A stretch of DNA of 64,000 nt from Neovahlkampfia damariscottae (Eukaryota > Heterolobosea > Selenaionea > Neovahlkampfiida > Neovahlkampfiidae): the NCBI GenBank assembly GCA_016618085.1, contig JABLTG010000030.1, positions 62,001-126,000 on the forward strand, read 5' to 3'. Shown in pieces: positions 10,907-22,121 of the stretch. How positions within the stretch are numbered: position 1 is the first letter of the stretch; each line of letters opens with the position of its first letter. The translations under genes and the position numbers were made by a program. The notes below the pieces were generated by a model. It ran no database searches, was not told where the DNA came from, and saw nothing but the letters and a program-made list of their open reading frames with translations.

Positions 10907-11227
10907 CAATTTCAAAGTTGAAAAATTGTTTTGATTGGAAGAGTGTTTTTTATAACGTTGAGATTTGTTGTGTAAATTCAATAATATTTTTTGAAGCTCA
11001 CTTTCGAGTGTTTTTGAAATTAAATAAACCAATGCTCAATTCTAAATAAAGTTGCACTGTAATTTGAGAATAATTCTTCCGATAATGTAATCTCATCAAT
11101 GATCTGAATATCCTTGGCATTGATCTCGTTCCATATGGACTCCTAGATAATTTTTGAAGTTCAATTCTCACTTTTTGCCATTTGTTCGCACTGTGATTGG
11201 TCGAATCACATCAACAAAGTTTTTCAA
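10907..11227. other. Divergent spacer; possible small unassigned exon on minus strand
   Basis: This 320-bp spacer separates the RNA ligase from the 754-residue helical protein. It holds CCAAT boxes for both genes (about 10930 and ATTGG at 11196-11200). On the minus strand a frame stays open from about 11215 to TGA 10998 and reads as a basic peptide containing KVRIELQKLSRSPYGTRSM. It resembles coding sequence in composition, but its only ATG is internal (11120, 40 codons), and I find no exon that supplies a good start. It may be a small mitochondrial-type protein or chance. Confidence 0.3.
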
Positions 11228-13597
11228 ATGGTGGAAATTGATGCAAACATGATGGAACAATTCATTAATTCAGGAAAATGGAAAAATATATTTTTCTTCA
11301 ATCCTGGCAATCACAGAGTGTTCAAACTTGGAGACAAAGAAGTCACACTCATTAGAAAACTCATAAAAAAATGTATTAAAACTAAAGAGTACATGAGAAT
11401 GGATGTTTTAACGACATATATCATTCAAGAACAAAACTTTCACCTGTTAGATATCTTTTCAGATGATCATATTGACATTGGAAATGTTTTTCAATTTTTA
11501 CACACTTTTAAAGATTTGGTTTACTTTAGAACTGAAAAACCGAATGAACATCAAAAGAAATTTTATAAATATTTAATAGATAAACTTAGTTTAGTATTTA
11601 AAACTTCAGATTATGATGAAAGAGTGATGAAAGAATATGCTAAATTGTTAGTAATGGTTGATAAAACAATAGCAAAAGAATTATTTGTAATCATAAAAAA
11701 AACAACAAAAAAGTTTTTTTTTACATTTGAGTATCCACGTTTTTTATCTGAAATTGTTGAAAATTTGGATTTAGAAGATACTACATTTTTTGTTGAATTT
11801 TATTTAAAAAAGTTTTCAAAATTCTCTCAAATGGAAATAGTTTATACAACAGTTATTGAACTATTTCAAAAAATGCTAACTTCAAACTTATGTGAAAAGC
11901 CAATGGATATCTTTTTAAGGTAACTATCAATTTGATTGGATTAATTAAACCCTCAGTTATATTCCGAAAATATTTGAAATGATGATTAAATTATCTTTAG
12001 AACATGATAAAAAAGATAAAAAGTACAAAAAAATAATCGACTCAAAGTATTCTGGACCACATGAAATTCTTCAAAAAATGAGTGAGAAATATGGTCAACT
12101 CATTTCAACAATATTTTTAGAAGATAGAGAAGCAGTTATTTTAATTGTGATCCCTTTAATCAAAGAACATTTGAAATCAGATGATTTAGTAATTTTCAAT
12201 TCAACTTGTAGTCTATTTATTTCTTTCCGTTTCAATGAAAAAGAATCAAATGATATTATTGATTATGGATTTGTTGACTTGATTTGGAAAAGAGTGAATG
12301 ATAAAAATGTAATTTTTAAATTCAATTTTTACTTTTATTGTGTAGATGACTGTTTTGTATTTGTTCAATTTATTGGATGTTATGGTTGAAAGAGAAATAG
12401 AACAAGTGACTAAAATATATCCAATACTATATAAACTAATCTCTGAAGAATCACTTGATCCTCAATTTTATATCGCAATGGCTGAATTCATCAAAAGTCT
12501 CAAAAATTCAAAGATGAAAGATGTGATTGATTTTCCTTCAATCATAAAAAAATTGATGGAACAAATAACTTTAAAAGAAGAGAAATTTTTTTCATTTCAC
12601 TACAAAGAAATATTATATTTGGTGGAATCATTTTTTGAATATCCTGATTTTGATTTGTCGAATAATGAATTCAAACAATTAATGGAATATTTCATCACGA
12701 CATTTGAAAACAAGATCCACAAAATTTCTTCTTTTCATCAAACAGTCAACACTTTATTCACTAAAATGAAAAGAAAAGCAATTATATTTTTAGAAATGGT
12801 GTGCAAATCAATTCTCAAAATTTTAAATGAAATACATCACTATTTTGGATACTGGTATTCAGATAGTGTAGTTAGTACACTAGAATTAATTCAAACAATA
12901 GTAAGAATTTTTCCGACAGATTTTGATCTAATGATTCAATCAAATTTTATTAAACAAATGATAGATCTTTTGGATAACAACCAAGGCAAAGTTAGATCAG
13001 TATGTTGCTCTATTTTATCAGAAATGTGTTCTTATTCGTCAGATTCGTTAAGAACTTATATGTCAAATTATTCACGTGAAAATCAAAGTGAAGAGTTAAT
13101 GTAAAGAAACTAATTGTTTTAATAATTGTAGATGTATTTATTCTTTTGTTGAATTGTACTATGGAACTTCAATTGATGATATTGAAAACATAAAATATCT
13201 TGATTCTGCAATTTTTAATATTTCTCAATACAAATCAAAAGAAGATATAAATAGAGATAAAATGACTTTCTTTTGTTCCATGTTAACATTGAGTTCCGAA
13301 ACAAAGAGAGATTTTAAAATGGTGAACTCAAAATTTAAACAATTTGGAAAACAATATTATTCAGTGATATCATTGTATTGGGATTTATTGAGTGAAAATC
13401 AAAGGGAACTTGTAATTGATTCATTTTCAAAATTGGTTTTTGAAAATATTGAATTTTGTGATCAGGAAATATTTCCAAATCTTGATATTCAAAATATCAA
13501 AAATAGAAAAGAAATTGAAAATATTCTTTATGGAAAATATCACAAATTATTACCTGGAATAATTCAACCACATGATTTATTCTTTTCTTTTGAATAA
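11228..13597 (+). CDS. Large alpha-helical (HEAT/ARM-like) protein, unknown
   Basis: Four exons (introns 11920-11956, 12309-12345 and 13101-13131) encode 754 residues. The whole protein is predicted helical by its pattern of Leu/Ile/Phe heptads. Segments such as IKQMIDLLDNNQGKVRSVCC and ILSEMCSYSSDS look like ARM/HEAT repeats. No catalytic motif, signal or membrane span is visible. It could be a proteasome or nuclear-transport scaffold, but I recognise no family. An ATTGG lies 27 bases upstream of ATG 11228. Confidence 0.65.
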
Positions 13598-13671
13598 AGA
13601 TATTCAATTTCGAAATTGATTTCAGGTCTATTTATAGAACATGTGATTGGTTGAGTCAGCATTCTACTCAA

Positions 13672-14262
13672 ATGAAAAGAAGAAACGTCATCAACTTTTA
13701 TCGTCAAAACGACGAATATGGATGTTTCTCTAATTTTTCAGAGCATGAAATTAAACTTGAAGAGAGTAAATAGAAAACAAAAAAAACTAAAAAAAAAAGA
13801 AATTTGGCCAACAAGTGAGCATTGTAAATCAAAGAAAAAAAGTTAATCATTTCAGACTTTCAAGCAAAAAAATTTGAAGGTACAAAATATGAAGAAATGG
13901 TTCGAAAAACTACAACTCCTGGAGGTTTGAAAAAAAAATAATTCAACTGATTTTCAGAATCTGCAAAAATGGGGAGAGACAGATATTTACCCTTAAGAAA
14001 GGATTGGGAAGAAGTTAAAGAAGATATAATGTACAAAGTTTGTTTAGCAAAATTCACCCAACATGATGATTTGAAAAAAATTTTAATTTCGACCAAAGAT
14101 GCCAAATTGGTGGAACATACACGAAATGATAGTTATTGGGTGAAATTATTCTATTAATTAATGGAATTTTTTTAGGGTGATGGCGGAGATGGAACTGGAA
14201 AAAATAGACTCGGTTTCATTTTAATGAAAGTAAGAGAGACCATAAAAAAATCAAATCTTTAA
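13672..14262 (+). CDS. NADAR/YbiA-like N-glycosidase (riboflavin-intermediate type)
   Basis: Five exons (introns 13766-13799, 13824-13855, 13925-13957 and 14140-14175; exon 2 is only 24 nt) give 151 residues, the usual length of the family. Hallmarks: NFYRQNDEYGCFSNFS at the start, WPTSEHYFQAKKF with the key Glu, and WGDGGDGTGKNRLG at the end. NADAR enzymes hydrolyse the N-glycosidic bond of damaged riboflavin precursors; some members remove ADP-ribose. The gene is heavily intronated, so it is well settled in this nucleus. Its TAA overlaps the stop of the convergent UVSSA gene through a shared TTAA (14259-14262). Confidence 0.88.
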
Positions 14263-15478
14263 AGTTTTTTTTTTTTTTGAATTTGTTCCTCATTTTGTTC
14301 ATTTTTTTTTCTTTTTCTTTTTATTTTCAAATCCAAATCAGAACACTTATCCAAAAATATTTTCATTTTTTCTTTGATCAATTTCATCTTCTCTAATAAC
14401 TCAAGATGAATAGGAATCTCTTGTTCATCTTTTATCTTCACTTTTGTCAATATTTTCAACCAATTCTTCACCAAAGGAATATAGTTTTGATATAACTCCA
14501 ACAGAGAATCTTCAAGATTTTTGAAAGTCTCTTCAGTGTCATTATTCCTCAAATAATGAAAAGATTGCTTGAGATCAATTTCTATTTCTTCATTATCATT
14601 TAAATTCACATCTTCATCTTCATTTTCATTTCCTCCTATTGTCATCCATTCTTCTTCATCTTCTTCTTGAAATTCTTGGACTGAATAATCTGGTACAATT
14701 AATTGAAAACAAATATCTGATTTTTCTAATATAGATTCTATTTCTATTAATTTATCACTGTATTCATTTTTCAATTTCAAATATTTTTCGATTAATCTTT
14801 CATTTAAAATTTTCTAGAAAATATTAGAATTGTTCAACCAATCATGATTACGTTTCGTTCTTCTTGTTCTTGTAAAAGTTCCTCCGGTGATTTATATTTA
14901 ATTTTTAATCCATTTTTGATATATTCAAATGATACAGTTAATTTTGGATAGAGTTTAGAAAAATCTTTTGTCCATTGTTCAATAAATTGCTGGAAAATTA
15001 TTAATAAAACCGTGTACAATATTGTATTACATAAGATGTTTTTTTCAATTTTGCAGCATATTCTTTAGGAGCTGGTAAAACATTTACAGTGAAATCTTTT
15101 GAATTTGATCTCCTTCCTTTGTTTGGATGATCAATATCTCTACCTAGATTATCATTCACTGGTTTTGAACCTGTGATTGTAAATTCAATTAATTTCTCCA
15201 AAGAATTAGTCATTAATTGACGAAAGACAGAAGATCTTTTAAATAGTTCGTTACAAATCAATAAAGAAATATAACGTTTCTAATGTTAAAAAAAAAATAA
15301 TTTTTACTTTTGAATCTTTTGATTTCAAAAAATTGAAAAGTTGGTCATAAGCAACATTAACATTAGTTTCTGATTTTTTCACAATATTTTTAATTTTCTT
15401 CATTAAATCATCTTTTAGTTCTGTCTCTTTTGTTATTTGATGTGAAATAGTTGAGTTTAATTCATATCGTTCTTCCAT
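14259..15478 (-). CDS. UVSSA: UVSSA-like transcription-coupled repair scaffold
   Basis: Four exons (introns 14814-14851, 14990-15030 and 15280-15307) encode 370 residues. The N-terminal VHS-like domain is recognisable: KRYISLLICNELFKRSSVFR, LPAPKEYAAKLKKTS, then IEQWTKDFSKLYPKL. An acidic stretch follows at about 225-250 (GGNENEDEDVNLNDNEE), the kind of segment that contacts TFIIH, and the C-terminus is Lys-rich. UVSSA binds CSA and stalled RNA polymerase II. It is about half the human length and appears to lack the C-terminal zinc-binding part. A CCAAT element lies about 40 bases upstream. Confidence 0.75.
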
Positions 15479-15587
15479 CTCCTCTCTTCAGGTTTCAAAA
15501 AAAAAGAAAAGACCTTGTGATTGGTTGATTTTTTAATAATTTATTGAAGCTTCAACTTTTAATAGTAAAAATCAGAAAGACTCATCG

Positions 15588-15648
15588 GATATATCTTCAG
15601 TAATTCTGTTAGTAATAGCAACGTTTTTCTTCATCATTGAAATATATT
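15588..15648 (-). ncRNA. Candidate box C/D snoRNA
   Basis: In the 282-bp spacer between UVSSA and golgin-84, the minus strand carries a perfect C box AUGAUGA (15631-15637) and a D box CUGA (15597-15600), 30 nt apart. Flanks AAUAUAUU and GAUAUAUC can pair as a terminal stem with one U-U mismatch. The stretch before the D box (ACAGAAUUA) can pair with the conserved 18S rRNA segment UAAUUCNGU. This would place the methylated base on the second U of AAUU, at or next to known 2'-O-methyl sites. No C'/D' pair is convincing. It could be processed from the golgin-84 3' UTR. Confidence 0.4.
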
Positions 15649-15760
15649 AATGGAAATGCCGTTAAAGTTCTTAAAAAAATGAAAATAAAAATCATTGTGG
15701 TTTGAAAAAGTCAATACAATTCAAAATTAAAAAAAATGATACAAATTCATCATCTGTTTA

Positions 15761-17654
15761 TTACATTCTTGATCTATTATGTTCAACTGATTGATGAGAA
15801 AAATATAAAACAAAAATAACCCAAATATGAATCAAAATAATATAAAGAACAAACAGAACTCTTAAAATTGGTAACTTTCTCAAATAAGTTCCACTAAAAA
15901 CAAGAAATTAATTGACCAATCGAATAATACCTTGATAAGCTGAATTTATCAACATTATGCATAAATACAGCAACTTTATTTGCAGCCCATCCTCTATTTG
16001 ACAAATCATGAAAAAATTTAGTAGTCTTCATTGGAACAGATGATTCTATTGGATCATAATCAAATTCATTTGATCTCTTATTTGGATTCATTCTTGACAT
16101 CAATTCAATATCTTTCACTTTTTGATTTTCTTTTTCCAATTGTAAGAGTAATGCTGATTTTTCTGATTTTAAAGTTTCCAGATGAGATTGTTTTTCTATT
16201 AAATGTTCTGTCATTGCTTTAATTCTATCTTCAAATTCATTTTCAGGTTTTGTTAAATTTTGTTTTTGTACTTTCTTTTCTAAGTCTGAAATGATTTGCT
16301 CTTTTTCTTGAACGCATTTCGATAATTTCTTGATTTCATTGGATGTCTTTTGATTGGATTCATCTGAATTAATTCTAAATGAAGCAAAATTACTTTGAAC
16401 TTTTGAAACGTTCTCTTTTTGAATCTGTAAACTTTGTTCCAAATTTTTTATTTTGACTTTTGAAGAAATTGACTCCGCTTCATATTGTCTCTTCAGTAAC
16501 TATAAAATTTAATAATTTCTTTTCTTTGTTTTACTTCTATTGATAATTTTAAATCTTGATTTTCAGATTTCAAATTTTCCAACTCCAAAATAAATGAACC
16601 ATTATCTATTTGTTCTTTTTCTTCTGTATTAGTCATTTCAGAGTTGGTTTTTAATTTTTGAATTTCTTCATCTTTTGACTGGAATTTTTTATTTTAAAAA
16701 TTTTTTTTTCTTTACTTTAAAAACTTCAAGTGCTCGATTTTTGTATTGATCAAATTCTATTTTTTTTGTTTTCCATTCATTTTCTCTCAAAGTCATTTCT
16801 TCATTTAATCTTTTGATTTCATTCATTTTTGAATTCAAACTATTATTCAATTCCAATAATTCATTTTCAAAATTTGATTTTTCTTCAAGTAAGCTACTTT
16901 CTCTCTTTTGGGATATAAATTCATGAGTTCAATTCTTACTTTTTCTGATTTATTTTTAAATTGTTTGAAATTCTCTTGTTGACTTTTTAATTCAAAATTC
17001 AGTTTTGAAATTGTATCTTTTAATTGAATAGAATTACCTGTTTGTAAGTCTTCCACTTTATGAATTTCATTTCTTAAATCTTCTTTTTCATTTCTCATTT
17101 TGGAGAGAACATCATCTTTTTGTTTTAATTGTTGTATTGCTTTGTTGAGAGATTAAAAATAAAAAAATAAAAAAAATACTTTCTTTCAATTGATTTTCCA
17201 ACTCTTTTTGTCTTTTTTCTTTACTTTCTATACTTAATGAGTACTGTGTTTCAATTTGATTTTTTTCTTTTAAAAGTGATGAAATTTGGTTCTCTAATCT
17301 CTTCTCCATATCAGAAATATATGTTTCTTTTGTTTTTATTTCTTTTTCTTTTTCTTTCATTTTTTTCAAAACTTCTTCTTTATCATCTTGAAAATCTTTC
17401 AATTTTTCATATATTTCTAAAATTTCCAACTTCAAACTTTTCTTTTATTTTTATTTTTTATCTTACAAATCAGATTCATTATTTGTTCCTTCTGGATTTT
17501 GTTTTTTATATTCTTCAATTTTTTTCTCAAGTTCAACTACTTTTTGTTTTTTGAATTCTGATAAATTTTGGGTTTGTCCTTTTTTTAATGTTGAAGCAGC
17601 TGTTTGATCAACAGAATCTAAAACATTTTCAACAAATTGTAACGTCTTCCACAT
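15761..17654 (-). CDS. GOLGA5: Golgin-84 (GOLGA5) homologue
   Basis: Seven exons (introns 15894-15930, 16500-16534, 16679-16715, 16905-16939, 17140-17179 and 17437-17466) encode 559 residues. The N-terminus MWKTLQFVENVLDSVDQTAA matches the conserved start of golgin-84. A long coiled coil covers about 50-480. The C-terminus KFSLSSGTYLRKLPILRVLF, followed by one membrane span (LYIILIHIWVIFVLYF), is the family's tail anchor, with the conserved Arg-Pro and HxWV. Expected role: a Golgi tether capturing COPI vesicles. The start at 17654 is set by this homology and a CCAAT about 36 bases upstream. Confidence 0.88.
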
Positions 17655-17753
17655 ATCAACAAAAAACTTTTTTACAACAAAAATGAAATGATTGGTTACA
17701 CAAAAAATCGTTAAACTTGAAGTAAAAAAAGATGAAGTCAAAAAAAAATATTT

Positions 17754-18965
17754 TCAAAATTTTCTTTTTTTTTCTGGTGGTGATTCTAATGATTTCATTA
17801 AAGTTTCCTTTTTCCCTATTAAAGCTTCTAAAGATGTCTCTTTTCGAAGCACTTTTTTTTGTAAATCTAATAATTTTGATATTTTATATTTCAAATGTTC
17901 ATGTTCAATTAAAATCTTTTCAGTTGGAATTGGTTCAATACTTAAATCATTTTCTGACAAAACTGAATCAATTCTTCTTGAGTTTGAGTTTTCATGAGCT
18001 TTTCCTTTCAAAAGAAGAGAACAATAAATTCCAGGTTTTAGAGTATTCAAGTCAGGCATATTTGAAACAAATCCATCAACAATAAAAGCATCTAAATCAA
18101 TCTTTTCAATTTCTTTTTTTTTCTTTTGTTTTTTTGCTTCTAATTGTCTTTGTTTTTTAATTTCCTCTATTTTTCTTAATTTTTCTTTAAGTTCATTTTC
18201 TTTTTCCTCATCTTCTTTTGTTCTATTAAACGTTTGTTCTAATTGTTCTCTTCTCTTAACCGCACCATCTATGATGAAGTTAGTTTTTCGATTTTTTTTC
18301 TTACCATGATCAAAAACGGTTCCATAAATTGGTGTCATTAATCTTCCATGTTTAATTCTCATTTCTTGTAAAATTTTTGTAATCATATAATATCTTTTTT
18401 TCAAATCCTTTTTTTTTTAAATTTAAACTTTTTTTACTTCAATAGATTTTGTTTTGTTTGAAAAACGATCATGAACAATCGTAAATCTTAAATCAAATTT
18501 TTTACATAAACCAAATAATTCTCTTGTTTCATTCATTGACCAATTTCCAGCATCTTTTTGGAAGATTTAAATAAAAAAAAAAGTGTTACCAAGATTTGAT
18601 ATTTGTTGAAATTCTTCTTCTGTAGGGTACAAAGCAGGAAATAATAAATTCAACTTTGCGAATGGATAATCTATTGGTTGAGTTGTAACTTTCTCCCAAT
18701 GATACATTTGAAGACTCTTTGGAAATGATGATGATTTTATTTTCTTCCATTCCCATTTTTGAGTTGGTTTTTTAACAATTTCTTTTTTTTGTTTTTCTTG
18801 TTGTATTTGTACTTTTGTTTTTGGTGGTTCATTTGTTGGTAATTTTCTTTTTTCTTTGAATAAAGTTGTTGTAGGTGTTAATTGTGGTTTTCCACCTGTT
18901 AAGGCTAACAATTCTCTTGAAGCTTTTTGTTTTTTTTTTTCAGGTGTTTTTGGTTCAACTGACAT
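17754..18965 (-). CDS. DMAP1: DMAP1/SWC4 chromatin-remodelling subunit
   Basis: Three exons (introns 18408-18437 and 18554-18589) encode 381 residues. The MYHWEKV...DYPFAKLN motif precedes the SANT domain, as in DMAP1. The SANT domain spans introns 1 and 2 (WSMNETRELFGLCKKFDLRF, VHDRF, then SIE-DLKKRYYMITK). The helical RREQLEQTFNRTKEDEEKEN and LRKIEEIKKQR segments follow. DMAP1 is shared by SWR1 and NuA4/TIP60 complexes, which handle H2A.Z exchange and H4 acetylation. The C-terminal coiled part is present. CCAAT is 16 bases upstream. Very good match in motif order. Confidence 0.9.
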
Positions 18966-19013
18966 AAGAAAAATCTAATTGGTTAATTGTTTAAATTCTA
19001 TACAATTAAAAAT

Positions 19014-19832
19014 TTATTGATATTGATTCATATTTTTTTGTTGATTCATACTAATTTTCATTACTGGAGCATTATAAGAGTTGATATTTTGTTGTTGATT
19101 TTGTTGAAGTTGTTGGTTTTGAAGTTGTTGTTGTTGTTGTTGGAATTGTTGTATTTGTTGTTGTTGATAATATTGTTTCATTTCTTGTTGTTTTTGAAAT
19201 TGTTGTTGTTGTTCCATATTCATTGCCCCATAATCTTCTTCTTCATCTTCTTCTTCTTCTTCAGGAGCATTATCAGGAGCGTTAAGACAAGCTTGAATGA
19301 GATTTTTACCTTCAATTTTTGTAATTAAAGGTTGTAATCTAATTTTTTTTAAAAGAATAAAATCTCTTACTTTGGTGTGGCAAAAGTATAAACATGACCT
19401 GTTTCTGAAGCAACAAGTAAAAGTGCTTGAGTACCAGTGAGGGTGCTCAATTCATAAACTTTTTTCATGATTCCTCCTTTTCTCTTAAAAGTTAAATGAA
19501 TTAATGAAATTTTGATTTACTTTTGAAAAGGTGATGTGTCTTTTACTTTTATCTTTTATGTATTCAATTTTGATTTTTCTTCTTCTAGCTTTTTTTGGTT
19601 TGTCATCTTTTTCTCCATCAGAATCTACATCATCATTATTTTGAGGGTTATAAGTTTGTTGTTTGCTCATGTTTACACTTTGAGTTGTAAAGTGTCCTTG
19701 TTGTTGTTGTTGGGTTAATACTTTTGGTTGTGAGGTTTGTAGTTGTACATAAGGATAATTTTGTTGGGTATTTAACATAGTATCATCTGGATTTGTTTCG
19801 TTGTGCATGGAGTTTGTTTGATTGTTTTCCAT
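19014..19832 (-). CDS. SRF-type MADS-box transcription factor with Gln-rich tail
   Basis: Three exons (introns 19339-19370 and 19484-19520) encode 249 residues. A Gln/Asn-rich N-terminus and a basic lead-in are followed by a type I MADS domain at about 85-145: RRKIKIEYIKDKSKRHITFS, then KRKGGIMKKVYELSTLTG and TGHVYTFATPK. The SAM-like extension KLQPLITKIEGKNLIQACL is also SRF-like. A Glu/Asp stretch and a long Gln-rich tail end the protein. SRF-class factors bind CArG boxes and regulate cytoskeletal and growth genes. I see no clean CArG box in its own spacer. Confidence 0.9.
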
Positions 19833-20077
19833 CTTGTTGAAACCGTTAACCAATGGATTTCTTTTTCTATTTTTATTGGCGGAGTATTTTTAAATGATAC
19901 TAGTGGATGGTTTTGGCAGAGAAAATTGCCATTTCCTATGTACCTTTCTCGAAGAAGAAAGAAGTTTTAAGAATTAATAGTATGTCATAATTCTTGTGTC
20001 ATAATGAAGAAAAAAACACCAAAACCAAGTTTTTTATTGTGAAAATAGTGAAAATAGTTTCATTGGTCAATGGTACA
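19833..20077. other. Intergenic spacer with small inverted repeat
   Basis: No gene is seen. The spacer holds CCAAT/ATTGG motifs for both flanking divergent genes, an ATTGGCGG element near 19877, and a seven-base inverted repeat (AGAATTA at 19970, TAATTCT at 19988) with an 11-base loop. This could be a hairpin in RNA or chance in AT-rich DNA. Confidence 0.35.
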
Positions 20078-21180
20078 ATGAATTGGAATGATATATCAAC
20101 ACCTCTAGTCATAGACAACGGATCTGATTATTTAAAATATGGTTTACCAGAGTAAAAAACAAAAAACTGAAAACTCTCAGTGACGAAAAACCAAAATTAA
20201 TTCCTAATTTTATTGAAGACAAAGGAAAAGCTATTGAATATGGAATTATAAAAAATTTTGAAAAAGCAGAATCTTTATGGGAACAATGTTTTCAAAATAT
20301 CAAAATTTCAAATACACCTTGTTTATTAACAGAACCTCCAAAATCACCAAACTCAAACAAAGAAAAAATGAGTGAAATATTTTTTGAAAAATACAAGTCT
20401 CCAGGTGTATTTTTTTCATACAGGTTCGAAACAAATTTTTTCTGAAAAAAAAGGTAAAAACAAATTTTTTTCACATGGAACTTTAGTGGAGGTTTGTCTT
20501 TTTCTTTTTAAATTTTTTCAGTTTTGTCATTGTACTCAACTGGTAAATATACATCAATGATAATAGAATGTGGTCATGAAGTCACTCAATTTCTACCAAT
20601 TTATTCAGGAGCTGTAATGGAAAATGGAATTGAAAAGTACAATTATGGAGGAAGTGATATTTCAAATTTTATTTCAAAGAGTTTACAAATCAAAGATGAA
20701 AAAGAAATCAGAAAAATTAAAGAAAAACATTGTTTCATTTCAGAAAATTTCAAAGATGAAAAATTTGAAAAACTCAAATACGAATTACCAGATGGAAAAG
20801 TAATTGAAATTGAAAAAGACTTGTACACCATACCAGAATTTTTATTTCAACCAAATTTAATCGGACTAGAATCTTTGGGTATTTCAACTACAATTCAAAA
20901 TTCAATACAAAAATGTGAAATTGATACAAAGAAAGAAATATCAGAAAGTGTTATTTTAGCAGGTGGAACAACAAGATTAAAAGGTTTTAAAGAAAGAATT
21001 CAAAAAGATATTTCAAGTTCTTATAAATGGAAAGTTGATGTTTCTCATACAGAAAATGAGTTTTCAGCTTGGATTGGAGGATCTATTATTGTTGCTCATC
21101 AAAGTTTTAATAATTTATGGTTCAATAAAAAAGAATATGACGAGTATGGTGTGAAGTATGTCCATCAAAAATGCTCTTAG
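20078..21180 (+). CDS. Divergent actin-related protein
   Basis: Four exons, one of only 5 nt (20487-20491); introns 20152-20180, 20424-20486 and 20492-20521. The product has 326 residues, about 50 fewer than actin. The first phosphate loop is kept (LVIDNGSDYLKYG), as is the actin-like LLTEPPKSPNSNKEKM and the adenosine-site GGTTRLKGF. The second phosphate loop is degenerate (IIECGHEVTQF in place of the usual DSGDGVTH). The C-terminus WIGGSIIVAHQSFNNLWF matches actins. This is an orphan ARP, probably with altered ATP binding. The micro-exon is required to keep the frame through SGVLSLYSTG. The 63-nt intron has an internal AG|GT, like two fused introns. Confidence 0.75.
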
Positions 21181-21191
21181 AAAAATAAGGT

Positions 21192-22055
21192 TTATTCTTC
21201 ATATTCAAATTCTAATATATTTGAACATTTTCTTTTGCATGCAGTTGAAATATCAGATGCATATTTTTTAAAAGGATATGTTGATCGACCTCTTTGTGTT
21301 CTTCCTGATGCACTAACTAATTTGGAACATTCACAAAATTCTCTTTTTTGTGATGACCCATTTGAATGTGATTGAAGGATTAGCATTTTAAATTGAGATT
21401 TTATTCTTTCAGCTTGTGATTGTACACAGGAATTTACATCCATTGCATTGCTTCTTTTTGTTTCTGATAGTTTTTGATTGAGAGAAGCGTCTAAAGAAGA
21501 TTTCCAGTTTGATTGATGATCGCAAACTTTGGCAAAATCTTTTAACTTAACTGCGAAAGTAGCAAGAAAATAAGCTGGATTTTTTTTTCTGCGAGATGTA
21601 AATCTTCCACGAGTTTTGTAATGAGAATCTTCGTAAATTCTCTTGTACAACCTTCCAAATCCTTGAACATTATAATAGTATCCACATGACTTTAAAGATT
21701 TCTTTAATTCATCATACACAAAACCAAAGTCTCCTGTTGGTGATTTCCCTCGGTTTCTCATTCCAGTTCGTCCTGTAGTGATCCAAGGGGAACTGTTTAT
21801 GGAATCTGTGACACAAATAGAGTTATATGATTCTTTAGCACCTCTATTTGCATTTATTACAGGATCAACGTTGAAGTATACATACTGCCCACATGAACAT
21901 TTTGATTGACAAACTCTACCTCCACAAGGGTCGTATCCTAGTGTTTCTGATCCTATGATTTCTAAAATCTGAGCACTTTGACCACATGGAACAGGTAGAG
22001 AAAGTACATTGGAGAGTATGAAGAAAATACATACATAAAAAAGCGGTTGAGTCAT
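21192..22055 (-). CDS. Secreted Cys-rich protein, unknown
   Basis: Single exon, 287 residues. A signal peptide (about 1-20, hydrophobic FYVCIFFILSNVLS) is followed by a mature part rich in Cys, Arg and Ser. Paired cysteines occur in CQSKCSCG and FCECS, and near the end in CKRKCS. The pattern suggests several disulfides. No catalytic motif or membrane anchor is seen, and I recognise no family. CCAAT lies nine bases upstream of ATG 22055. The stop is 12 bases from the convergent ARP stop. Confidence 0.65.
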   Translation of the reverse strand: MTQPLFYVCIFFILSNVLSLPVPCGQSAQILEIIGSETLGYDPCGGRVCQSKCSCGQYVYFNVDPVINANRGAKESYNSICVTDSINSSPWITTGRTGMRNRGKSPTGDFGFVYDELKKSLKSCGYYYNVQGFGRLYKRIYEDSHYKTRGRFTSRRKKNPAYFLATFAVKLKDFAKVCDHQSNWKSSLDASLNQKLSETKRSNAMDVNSCVQSQAERIKSQFKMLILQSHSNGSSQKREFCECSKLVSASGRTQRGRSTYPFKKYASDISTACKRKCSNILEFEYEE

Positions 22056-22121
22056 CAAATTGATTGGTTGAATTTTCTGCCAATCAAATAAATATATGAC
22101 TGAATAATTTTTTATTCATTT

